From: Oscillospiraceae bacterium
Lineage (GTDB): Bacteria; Bacillota; Clostridia; Oscillospirales; Acutalibacteraceae
Reading direction: 5' to 3'
Assembly: GCA_902774035.1 (NCBI GenBank)
Contig: CACYHA010000004.1
Span: 1 to 64,000 of the forward strand
DNA length: 64,000 nt
A program made the translations under genes and the position numbers. Positions 15,976-23,304 of this stretch are shown here, in pieces. Within the stretch, counting starts at the first letter, position 1. Each line of letters starts with the position of its first letter. Below the pieces are notes generated by a model. The model did not search any database and was not told where the DNA came from. It was given only the letters and a program-made list of their open reading frames with translations.

Positions 15976-16707
15976 ATGTTTTACTTTTTGTACGAATCGT
16001 TTATGACCTACAACCTGCTGCTGATCGCCGCTGCGGTCATCCCTGCTGTTTTTCTGATGGTGCGCGTCTGGCGCGCCGACCGGCTGGAAAAAGAAAGTCC
16101 CGCCCTGCTTCGGAAGCTTGTCGTGGGCGGAATCTTTTCGGCGCTGCTTGCGCTGGTGGAAGAACGCATCTGTTGCTGGATTCTGGACGCTGCCGTTGCG
16201 CAAAATACGGTGCTCTATAACGTGATCCTTTATTTTGTCATCGTTGCCGTTGCGGAAGAAAGCTCAAAATACATTTTCCTGAAACGCAATTCATGGAATT
16301 CTCCCGAATTCAACTGCCAATATGACGGCGTGGTTTACGCTGTGTTCACGTCCCTCGGATTTGCCCTTTGGGAAAACATCAGCTATGTGATGCATTACGG
16401 GTTCGCCACAGCCCTTGTCCGCGCCGTAACGGCCATTCCCGGTCACGCCTGCTTCGGCGTGTTCATGGGTGTGTTCTATGGCATTGCAAGAAAGTATCAA
16501 AACTACGGAAATCCGACCGCCTCGCTGGCTTGCAGGATCCTTTGCCTTTGCTTCCCCGTTCTGCTGCATGGCGCCTATGATTACATCGCTTCATCGCAGC
16601 AGTCCGCCGACGACTGGTATTTTATCGGCTTTGTCGCAGTGCTGTTCGTTGTTTCCTATATTCTGGTCGGAAGGATCTCGAAAAAGGATAAGCCGATCGT
16701 AACCTAA
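15976..16707 (+). CDS. PrsW-family intramembrane metalloprotease
   Basis: 243 residues with about seven to eight membrane segments. The glutamate motif AEESSKY, FALWENISY, the histidine helix PGHACFGVFMGVFYG and LHGAYDY are the conserved PrsW blocks. In Bacillus, PrsW cleaves an anti-sigma factor at site 1; here no sigma or anti-sigma gene is adjacent. It lies 36 bp behind the MOSC gene with its own GGAGG site, and a terminator follows. It may share the moeA transcript without a functional link. Confidence 0.88.
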   Translation: MFYFLYESFMTYNLLLIAAAVIPAVFLMVRVWRADRLEKESPALLRKLVVGGIFSALLALVEERICCWILDAAVAQNTVLYNVILYFVIVAVAEESSKYIFLKRNSWNSPEFNCQYDGVVYAVFTSLGFALWENISYVMHYGFATALVRAVTAIPGHACFGVFMGVFYGIARKYQNYGNPTASLACRILCLCFPVLLHGAYDYIASSQQSADDWYFIGFVAVLFVVSYILVGRISKKDKPIVT

Positions 16708-16752
16708 ACTACACTCAATCACATTCCGCAGAAAATCAATAAGACACAGAAA

Positions 16753-16790
16753 CACGGCAGCGAACAATTGACCGCTGCCGTGCTTTTTAT
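16753..16790 (+). terminator. rho-independent terminator ending the moeA-PrsW transcript
   Basis: A 10-bp perfect stem (CACGGCAGCG at 16753-16762, CGCTGCCGTG at 16773-16782) is followed by CTTTTTATTT. Confidence 0.88.
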
Positions 16791-16830
16791 TTCATCAACA
16801 AAAACGCAATCTCAGTTTATTTCTTGTATT

Positions 16831-18072
16831 TCAGAAAAGCACCTGAAGTTCCAGCGCTTCGAGCGCGTCTCTTGATACAGTGCTGCACGAAAAAATCGGA
16901 CGCTGTTCTCCGTTGCATAAAACGATCAGTCGATCGTCGGAAAAACGTCTGCCGTCGGCTTCTGTCACAACAGGAGCAAACGGCTCAAAAGAAAACAACG
17001 CCGGATTTCTCCAAAAACAAAGCAGCGCTTCCGCATAGCGCATCGTGCAGCACTGCGGCGCTTCATAGCCGCTGATGCGAAGGACGGGTTGCCGCGCCGT
17101 GACGCATTTGTTCGTGCCGACGCCGCCGTTGTCGCGCTGACAGAATTGCAGACCGTTGGCCCAGATGCGTCTGGCAAGCGTGCGATAGCGTGCTTCCACG
17201 GTGTGGTAATAAAGCGCAACGGCCAGCAGCAGGCTGTCTGTAACGGCGCAAGGCTCCGTCCAGGTCTCTTCTCTGCCGAACCAGTTGAAATTTTCATAGG
17301 TCAGCGTCATACCGTGCTGCAGATACCGGTCAAATTCACTGCGAACCGCTTGGAGGTATTTTTCCTGCCGTGTCGTTTCATAAAAAGACAGGATCCCCCG
17401 CAGGCAGGTCAGCGACGTGTGCGTCTGGAACCCGTGTGCGACCATGTCCGCCTGCAGAAAGACGTCGATTACCTTTTCCAAAAAGACGCGGGCACGTTCG
17501 TCGCCGGTCAGGGCATAATACCGCGCGACCCCATCCACGCACATGAAGGCGCAGCCAACGTCGGTGGAAAGCTCCCAGCCCAGCGCGGCGCCGCAGATGC
17601 TTCCATCCACCTTTCCTCCGGCGGACGAACGCTCGAGCGAATAGACGTCATAAAGCGGCAGCGCGGGCAGATAAAGATGTTCGAAGGTACTTTTCAGCGC
17701 TTCAAGCGCAAACGGATCCCGAAAGGTCTCCGCATAGTCCGTCAGAGCGCGCAAATACCAGTTGTGACCCGAAAGCTGCTGCTCGTTCGCGTGTCCGGCA
17801 GCAGGCACATCGCCGAAAAACAACTGCGGATTCGTTCGCTTCGGCAGCTCGGCCATCATCCGCTCCATGCAGGGGATCTTTCTGCCGCTGATGTGGTAAT
17901 GGCACAAAAAGTAGAGCAGTGCGCGGCCTTCCCGGTCGCCCGGCCAGCCGGGATTCCCGTCGAAAACGGTCTCGATCGTGTAAGGCGCAGAATGCAGACG
18001 CAGAAAGTGTTTTTCGATGTTCCGTTCAGCGTTCGGCGTAAGCCAATGCGCATCGACACGCGGAATACTCAT
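16831..18072 (-). CDS. GH127-like (beta-L-arabinofuranosidase fold) six-hairpin glycosidase
   Basis: 413 residues, no signal peptide, hence cytoplasmic. The body is a run of alpha-hairpins (for example STDVGCAFMCVDGVARYYAL and TDSLLLAVALYYHTVEARYR). Residues matching the zinc-thiolate catalytic centre of GH127 enzymes are present: a TEPC motif with Glu273 and Cys275, adjacent Cys341-Cys342, and Glu260 in YENF, where the family has its acid/base glutamate (GEAF). At 413 residues it is much shorter than typical GH127 (about 650), lacking most of the C-terminal beta domain. The assignment rests on these motifs and the fold pattern. GGAGG precedes the ATG. Confidence 0.6.
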   Translation of the reverse strand: MSIPRVDAHWLTPNAERNIEKHFLRLHSAPYTIETVFDGNPGWPGDREGRALLYFLCHYHISGRKIPCMERMMAELPKRTNPQLFFGDVPAAGHANEQQLSGHNWYLRALTDYAETFRDPFALEALKSTFEHLYLPALPLYDVYSLERSSAGGKVDGSICGAALGWELSTDVGCAFMCVDGVARYYALTGDERARVFLEKVIDVFLQADMVAHGFQTHTSLTCLRGILSFYETTRQEKYLQAVRSEFDRYLQHGMTLTYENFNWFGREETWTEPCAVTDSLLLAVALYYHTVEARYRTLARRIWANGLQFCQRDNGGVGTNKCVTARQPVLRISGYEAPQCCTMRYAEALLCFWRNPALFSFEPFAPVVTEADGRRFSDDRLIVLCNGEQRPIFSCSTVSRDALEALELQVLF

Positions 18073-18117
18073 AGCTACCCTCCGATTTATACAAACAACA
18101 GATTCGAATGATTCTTC

Positions 18118-18146
18118 TTGTCTTTTTCACGAATATGGTGTATAGT
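18118..18146 (+). promoter_or_regulatory. luxS promoter
   Basis: TTGTCT (18118-18123), 17-bp spacer, TATAGT (18141-18146), 42 bp before the luxS start codon. Confidence 0.75.
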
Positions 18147-18188
18147 AAAGGCGTAAGCAGAAACAAACAGCATAAAGGAGATACAAAA

Positions 18189-18713
18189 ATGGAATTGATT
18201 CAAAGCTTTTCAGTCGACCATACGCGCATTGTGCCCGGCATTTTCACAAGCAGAGTCGATCATCCGGGCAGTGCTTCCGTCACGACCTACGACATCCGTC
18301 TCAAACGGCCGAACAGGGAACCCGCCATCGACGTTGCGGCAATGCATTCGCTGGAACACATCATTGCAACCTTTCTTCGCAACGATCCCGACTGGAAGGA
18401 TGAGATCATCTACTGGGGTCCCATGGGCTGTCTGACAGGGTTTTATCTCATCCTCAAAGGGAACCGCACGCCACGGGAGATCTATCCGCTGATGCTGCGT
18501 GCCTTCAAGTCCGTTGACGACGCGCAGGAGGTTCCGGGCGCGGCGCCCGTGAACTGCGGAAACTACCTGATGCACAACCTCGCCATGGCGAAGTGGTATG
18601 CGAACGAATTCGTCGCTTATCTTCAGGCGAACGCAGAAAACAGCGATATATTTGAATATCCCAAAGCTGAGCGGCTCGTGACAGAGGACGGACAGCATTT
18701 CTACGATTCGTAA
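18189..18713 (+). CDS. luxS: S-ribosylhomocysteine lyase (LuxS)
   Basis: 174 residues from the ATG at 18189, preceded by AAAGGAGAT. It splits S-ribosylhomocysteine to homocysteine and the AI-2 precursor, recycling the product of SAM-dependent methylation. Metal ligands His53, His57 (HSLEH) and Cys123 are present, as are Glu56 and the catalytic Cys81 (GPMGCLTG). It is slightly longer at the C-terminus than usual. It is a single-gene unit convergent with the phosphoesterase, with a 5-bp gap. Confidence 0.97.
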   Translation: MELIQSFSVDHTRIVPGIFTSRVDHPGSASVTTYDIRLKRPNREPAIDVAAMHSLEHIIATFLRNDPDWKDEIIYWGPMGCLTGFYLILKGNRTPREIYPLMLRAFKSVDDAQEVPGAAPVNCGNYLMHNLAMAKWYANEFVAYLQANAENSDIFEYPKAERLVTEDGQHFYDS

Positions 18714-18718
18714 CCAGA

Positions 18719-20416
18719 TTACCGTTTAAAGCTCTTTTCAAGAAAATCGCGAATGGCTTCGAAGAAGGCCTTGAGATACACGATGAAAGAAGCAAAGCCG
18801 GAACCGTTTTGCGCAGAGGAACGCGACGGCGTCAGAACTGCGTCGCGATCCGGAATGTCGTCATCCTCCAAAAACCGGTTCAGGAACGGAGCGAGCACGG
18901 ATTCCGCCGCGTCATAACTGAGGTTCGCGCCGAGGTGATACGTGCGGTTCCACCGGAACAGATCGATTTGATCGAGCTGCGCAAAGCCCAAAACGCCGAA
19001 AATGCGGTTCAGGCATTGCGTTGAAACCTGATTGCCGGTTTGCGCAAGAATGTATTTCAGCAGCGTGTTCAGCGCGACGATCAGGATCCTTCCCTCCGGC
19101 GACTTTGTGGTCGGGATATCCTCCCCTCCTGTGTAAATGATCGCAACAACGCTTGTGATCAGATCCATGAGGCTCAGATAATCCGAAGACGGAAGCTTTG
19201 CTCCGGCTGCGGCCGCAAGCGCCTGCACGCTCTTGCCCTGCTTTCCGTAAAGCGGCATATTCAGCGCGCGCGTCACGAGAGGCATCACAACGTCCGCCGC
19301 GTCGGCCAACGGCCCGGAGCTCACGTTGAGCAATTCCTTTATGGATTCGGCCGAGATCACACGCTCGATCTTTTTGGCGACGGAAAACTTGAAAAAGCCG
19401 AGTGAATAGGCGGTGTAATCCTCTGTGATCGCCTTGTGCTGGGCATCGTTATACTTCGGCGGAATATAGATCGGGTCAAGGGACTCCAGCCGCTCCATGG
19501 AGATCGTCATGCGCTCCGACGTAAGGTCGATCATGCGGAATTCCATCGGATAGGAGTTCAGCGAGGTTGTGAGGATATCATAGACCACCTGACCGTTAGA
19601 GCCGGTGAACGAAGTGATGTTGTTGCCGTGCTCATGGCCGGTAAACACATAGGAGAATCCCCACGCGGCAAAACGCTCGGCCATTTTTTCGTGATCTCGC
19701 ACGATAAAGTCCTTCATCAGCACTTCGGCGTAAGGGATCGGCTCAAGCAGCGGATGATGCATCATGACGATCGGCATTTTTCCGTCTGCGGCGGCGGACT
19801 TCGCCTGCGCATCGACCCACGAGAGCAGACGATCGTCAAATCCGTCGCCGTCCTTGCCGGGAAGGTTGGAATCGATGGCGATCAGGCGGCAGTCACCGGG
19901 CAGCTCCGCCGTAAAAGAGGCGGTTTTCGTGTCCGATGCAAGCGCTTCGTCGTAACCGAAGTCGGAATAATACGCTTTAAACTCGTCGGGCGTGGCGCCG
20001 TAATAATCGTGATTGCCCGGAACCACATAGACCGGGATCCCACTTTCTTCCTCAAACCCGCGAAGCAGAGCGGCAAAATAGCTGTGCTGCGTCTCGTTGC
20101 CGTAGTGCGTCAGATCGCCGCAGAGCAGGACAAACTGCGCGCCCTGTTCCTTTGCGCGCGCAAGCGTCTGCAGCAGCAGTCCCGTCGCTTCATGCGTCTG
20201 ATTGCCGGAGCCCCAGCAGGCATAGTACAGCTCGCTTTCCGGGTAGTCGACCTCCAGCTCCGCATCCGGCAGACGCAAATGTACGTCTGCAGCCACGGCG
20301 AAGCGGACTTTTCTGCCGTTTTCATCGGCGGCAAACGACGGCACGCAAAGCGCGGCGGCCAGCATGACGACCGAAAGAAAGAGCGCGACGACTTTTTTTA
20401 TCACTTTTTTCTGCAT
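18719..20416 (-). CDS. secreted calcineurin-like metallophosphoesterase
   Basis: 565 residues from ATG 20416, which has GGAGG seven bases upstream. Signal peptide up to about residue 30 (LCVPSFA). Metal-binding blocks: AADVHLR, CGDLTHYGN, VPGNHDYYG, MMHHPLLEP and TGHEHGNN. The phosphoesterase domain covers about residues 35-310; the remaining 250 residues are mostly helical and unassigned. The end is an amphipathic basic-aromatic segment (VYLKAFFEAIRDFLEKSFKR). The likely role is extracellular phosphate or nucleotide hydrolysis. A consensus promoter precedes it. Confidence 0.88.
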   Translation of the reverse strand: MQKKVIKKVVALFLSVVMLAAALCVPSFAADENGRKVRFAVAADVHLRLPDAELEVDYPESELYYACWGSGNQTHEATGLLLQTLARAKEQGAQFVLLCGDLTHYGNETQHSYFAALLRGFEEESGIPVYVVPGNHDYYGATPDEFKAYYSDFGYDEALASDTKTASFTAELPGDCRLIAIDSNLPGKDGDGFDDRLLSWVDAQAKSAAADGKMPIVMMHHPLLEPIPYAEVLMKDFIVRDHEKMAERFAAWGFSYVFTGHEHGNNITSFTGSNGQVVYDILTTSLNSYPMEFRMIDLTSERMTISMERLESLDPIYIPPKYNDAQHKAITEDYTAYSLGFFKFSVAKKIERVISAESIKELLNVSSGPLADAADVVMPLVTRALNMPLYGKQGKSVQALAAAAGAKLPSSDYLSLMDLITSVVAIIYTGGEDIPTTKSPEGRILIVALNTLLKYILAQTGNQVSTQCLNRIFGVLGFAQLDQIDLFRWNRTYHLGANLSYDAAESVLAPFLNRFLEDDDIPDRDAVLTPSRSSAQNGSGFASFIVYLKAFFEAIRDFLEKSFKR

Positions 20417-20446
20417 TTCAAGTCCTCCCATCGAATGATCGTTTCT

Positions 20447-20475
20447 ATTATCCTACATTTCAAAACAAATGTCAA
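20447..20475 (-). promoter_or_regulatory. promoter of the secreted phosphoesterase gene
   Basis: Read leftward: perfect TTGACA (20470-20475), 17-bp spacer, GATAAT (20447-20452). Confidence 0.8.
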
Positions 20476-20529
20476 CCGGTATCACATTTTTAAGTGCCGA
20501 CCGACATCCTTCAACTGGAGGTGGAACGT

Positions 20530-21990
20530 ATGTCCAATCAAAATCCGTCGCCGGAAAAGCTGCGCAAGGCCGCACTGAAAAAACAGCGTGAGATCGCAAA
20601 ATGGGAAAAAGAAAAAGCGCGTCCTAAGCGCAGAACATATTTGATCTATATGGTCTTTCTCATCTGTCTGGTGTATATCACGGATGAGATCGCTTCTCAG
20701 ATCTGCGTGCAGATGAAAACGGAGGTCGCGGGAGATCTGTTTGTGTCCTTCGGCGACAAATCACTGTCCACGCTCGGCGCGCTGGAGCTGCTCTCCTATC
20801 CGTGCATTGCCATATCTCTGTTCTATAAAACGCTGTCTGACCGTTACGGCCGCAGGCTGTTTCTGGTCGTCAACACCTTTGGTATGGCCCTTGGAATGAC
20901 GCTGATCTTCCTTTCGGGCAACATTCCTCTGTATATCGTCGGCTACTGCGTGATCTCCTTCTTCGTTCCCCACGATATGCAGGTGGTCTATATCATGGAG
21001 ACCGCCCCGGCGAAACATCGCGCACGGATTTATTCCCTTGTGCGGGCGATCGCAACGCTGGGCGCCATGCTGATTCCCCTGCTGCGGCGCGTCTTTTTGC
21101 ACGATCAAACGCAGTGGCGGATGGTCTTTCTGATCCCCGCCGTGCTCGGGCTGGTCACATCGTTCCTCGCGCTTCTGCTCTCGCGCGAGACGGAAGCTTT
21201 TATCGACTCGCGCCTGAAATACCTGCACATGAGCGAGGAGGAGCTTCAAGCGGATAAAGCCGCGAAGGAGGTTCGAAACGCGCAGGGCGGATTTTTCGCC
21301 GCGCTCAAATTTGCGATGGGCCGAAAACAGCTTCGGTGGCTCTATATACTGATGGCCTTTCACAATCTCGGCTTCATCATCACTATGAATTACCAGCCCA
21401 TGCTCTCCTACGGTTACGCCGGTCACCTTGTCGCCTCCGGCGGCGCAAAGACGCTGGACAGCGCGTTGAACGCCGTTGCCTCCAACAACGGTCAAGTGAC
21501 GCAGGCACTGTTTCTCTTTGCGGTCGGCAGCGCTGTGTTTCAATTTCTTGTCGGGTTCATATCCGATAAGCTCGGGCGCAAACCTGCAGGCGCGTTGATG
21601 TCCGCCCTGACGCTGACGACGCTGCTGCTGTTCACCTTCGGCGCAAGATTCGGATGGGCACCGTGGGTCGTCGGCTTTCTGACGGGAGCCTGTGTCGGCA
21701 GCTTCTGGTCCGTCGGAGATATCAACGTGATGATGATGTCGGAGTCCTCGCCGACGAATCTGCGCTCCTCCGTCGCGTCCTCCGCCTATGTGATCCAAGC
21801 GCTCGGGACGATCCTCGGTATGGCAATCCTGCTGCCGACGCTCGGCGCGCTCGGCAATTCCGTTGTCAGCACTGCGGTTCTTTGCATTTCCGCACCGGGA
21901 ATCCTGATCGGCCTTTTGCTGGTGCTTTTAAAGACTCACGAGACCAAAGGCGCCGATCTGGATACCGTCACGGGCTTTGAGTGGGATTGA
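20530..21990 (+). CDS. MFS transporter
   Basis: 486 residues from ATG 20530, which has GGAGGTG six bases upstream. A basic cytoplasmic N-terminus (EKLRKAALKKQREIAKWEKE) precedes about twelve membrane segments. The loop 2-3 motif is YKTLSDRYGRRLFL, and its second-half counterpart is GFISDKLGRKPAG. The substrate is not evident. The gene is divergent from the phosphoesterase and ends at a terminator. Confidence 0.88.
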   Translation: MSNQNPSPEKLRKAALKKQREIAKWEKEKARPKRRTYLIYMVFLICLVYITDEIASQICVQMKTEVAGDLFVSFGDKSLSTLGALELLSYPCIAISLFYKTLSDRYGRRLFLVVNTFGMALGMTLIFLSGNIPLYIVGYCVISFFVPHDMQVVYIMETAPAKHRARIYSLVRAIATLGAMLIPLLRRVFLHDQTQWRMVFLIPAVLGLVTSFLALLLSRETEAFIDSRLKYLHMSEEELQADKAAKEVRNAQGGFFAALKFAMGRKQLRWLYILMAFHNLGFIITMNYQPMLSYGYAGHLVASGGAKTLDSALNAVASNNGQVTQALFLFAVGSAVFQFLVGFISDKLGRKPAGALMSALTLTTLLLFTFGARFGWAPWVVGFLTGACVGSFWSVGDINVMMMSESSPTNLRSSVASSAYVIQALGTILGMAILLPTLGALGNSVVSTAVLCISAPGILIGLLLVLLKTHETKGADLDTVTGFEWD

Positions 21991-22013
21991 TCACACAATG
22001 AAATGCAAAACAA

Positions 22014-22056
22014 CAGGAGCCACGATCGAATCGCCGAACGCGGCTCCTGCCTTTTT
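22014..22056 (+). terminator. rho-independent terminator after the MFS gene
   Basis: The stem CAGGAGCC (22014-22021) / GGCTCCTG (22042-22049), extended by a CG pair beyond one mismatch, is followed by CTTTTT. Confidence 0.75.
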
Positions 22057-22095
22057 AAATCACGATGATCACTTAATAAATCCATGCAGTCAAAC

Positions 22096-22641
22096 TCAAA
22101 GAATCGCTTCCACAGCTGAACGAACATCCTGCATATCGACTGTCGGCTCAAAGCGGGAGATGACATTGCCTTCGCGGTCGATTAGAAACTTCGTGAAATT
22201 CCATTTGATAAATGCCTTTTCGCCGAATCTCTTGTTGTTGGCCTTTGCAAAGGTGTTGAGCGCGGCGTTTTTGATGCCCCTTCCGAAGCCTTCAAACGGC
22301 TTTTCGGTCGCAAGAAAAGCAAACAGCGGCTCCGCGTCTTCGCCATTGACGTCAATCTTCTTAAACTGCGGAAAATCCGCACCAAATCTCAGCGTGCAGA
22401 ACTGATGAATGTCGTCGGCGTCTCCGGGCGTCTGGTTGGCAAACTGGTTGCAGGGAAAATCAAGGATCTCAAATCCCTGATCCTTCAAATCCTTGTACAT
22501 AGCCTCCAGCGGCTCATAGTGTGGCGTAAAGCCACACCCAGTCGCCGTGTTGACGATCAGCAGCACCTTACCGCTGTAATCGGAAAGAGAAACGTCGTTT
22601 CCCTTTCTATCTTTGACTGTGAAATCATAAACTGTGCGCAT
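22096..22641 (-). CDS. glutathione peroxidase-family thiol peroxidase (Cys type)
   Basis: 181 residues. The peroxidatic residue is Cys36 in NTATGCGFTPHY. The catalytic Gln (FPCNQFANQ) and Trp-Asn (KWNFTKFLID) are present. There is a normal Cys codon, not selenocysteine. Proteins of this type in low-GC Gram-positives normally use thioredoxin rather than glutathione. The gene follows an OhrR-type regulator by 24 bp on the same strand, so it is probably induced by peroxides. Confidence 0.95.
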   Translation of the reverse strand: MRTVYDFTVKDRKGNDVSLSDYSGKVLLIVNTATGCGFTPHYEPLEAMYKDLKDQGFEILDFPCNQFANQTPGDADDIHQFCTLRFGADFPQFKKIDVNGEDAEPLFAFLATEKPFEGFGRGIKNAALNTFAKANNKRFGEKAFIKWNFTKFLIDREGNVISRFEPTVDMQDVRSAVEAIL

Positions 22642-22665
22642 ACGGATACCTCCTATATTCTCTTG

Positions 22666-23103
22666 TTAATTCTTTCTGTCAAGCAGTTCATAAAGCAGCG
22701 TATAAAGTGTTTTTGCCTTTTCCGGCGAAAGAACGACACAGTTTGCCGCTTTCGTCGGAACGTCTTTGAGCAGATACTGCAGAGCCCTGCCCGGTTCTGT
22801 CAGAGTGATAACAACAACGCGTTCGTCCTCACTGCTGCGAGTGCGCTCAATATAACCGGCTTTTTGCATTTTTTTCAGCAGCGGAGAAAGTGTTCCGTTA
22901 TCCAGCATGAGACGCTCCCCCAAAGCGCCGACGGTGACCCCGTCCTGTTCCCACAAAACAAGAAACACGATGTACTGCGTATAAGTCAGGCCAAACGGTT
23001 TCAACAGTGGCGTATAGAGATTGATTACGCCGCGCGCAGCGGCATACAGCGGAAAGCAAAGCTGATTTTCCAGCTTCATCGCCTCACGATAATCATATTT
23101 CAT
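22666..23103 (-). CDS. OhrR-type MarR-family redox regulator
   Basis: 145 residues from ATG 23103; the longer in-frame reading lacks a ribosome-binding site. The N-terminal LENQLCFPLYAAAR carries the OhrR-type redox cysteine (Cys16). Tyrosines of the TYTQYIVFLVLWE helix and the winged-helix DERVVVITLTEPGR follow. Such proteins repress peroxidase genes until an organic peroxide oxidises the cysteine. A palindrome upstream (23124-23158) fits autoregulation of the ohrR-gpx operon. Confidence 0.9.
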   Translation of the reverse strand: MKYDYREAMKLENQLCFPLYAAARGVINLYTPLLKPFGLTYTQYIVFLVLWEQDGVTVGALGERLMLDNGTLSPLLKKMQKAGYIERTRSSEDERVVVITLTEPGRALQYLLKDVPTKAANCVVLSPEKAKTLYTLLYELLDRKN

Positions 23104-23123
23104 GTGACATCCCCTCAAACGTG

Positions 23124-23158
23124 TTTTGCAACTATTTTTTTCATATATGGTTGCAAAA
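23124..23158 (-). promoter_or_regulatory. probable OhrR operator overlapping the ohrR-gpx promoter
   Basis: A perfect 9-bp inverted repeat, TTTTGCAAC (23124-23132) and GTTGCAAAA (23150-23158), flanks 17 bp containing TATATG, read leftward as a possible -10. The only nearby transcription factor is the OhrR-type protein, which begins 21 bp downstream. Confidence 0.6.
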
Positions 23159-23230
23159 ATCAAGAATACAAATTAAGATTAATAATTCTTAAATCTTTTG
23201 TCTAATCCAATTTGTCCGACCAAAACGCAG

Positions 23231-23259
23231 GACACGGCCCCCTTTCGGGAAGCCGTGTC
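23231..23259 (-). terminator. terminator hairpin after the 1007-residue secreted protein gene
   Basis: 8-bp stem GACACGGC/GCCGTGTC. Read leftward it is followed only by a modest T run (GCGTTTTG), so efficiency is uncertain. Confidence 0.55.
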
Positions 23260-23304
23260 TTGATTATTCAGAAACAAATCAACAGGAAATTAAGGTTTTA
23301 TACC

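Noticed and set aside
22530-22545. Selenocysteine in the glutathione peroxidase
   Set aside because: The active-site codon is a normal cysteine codon and the ORF is continuous.
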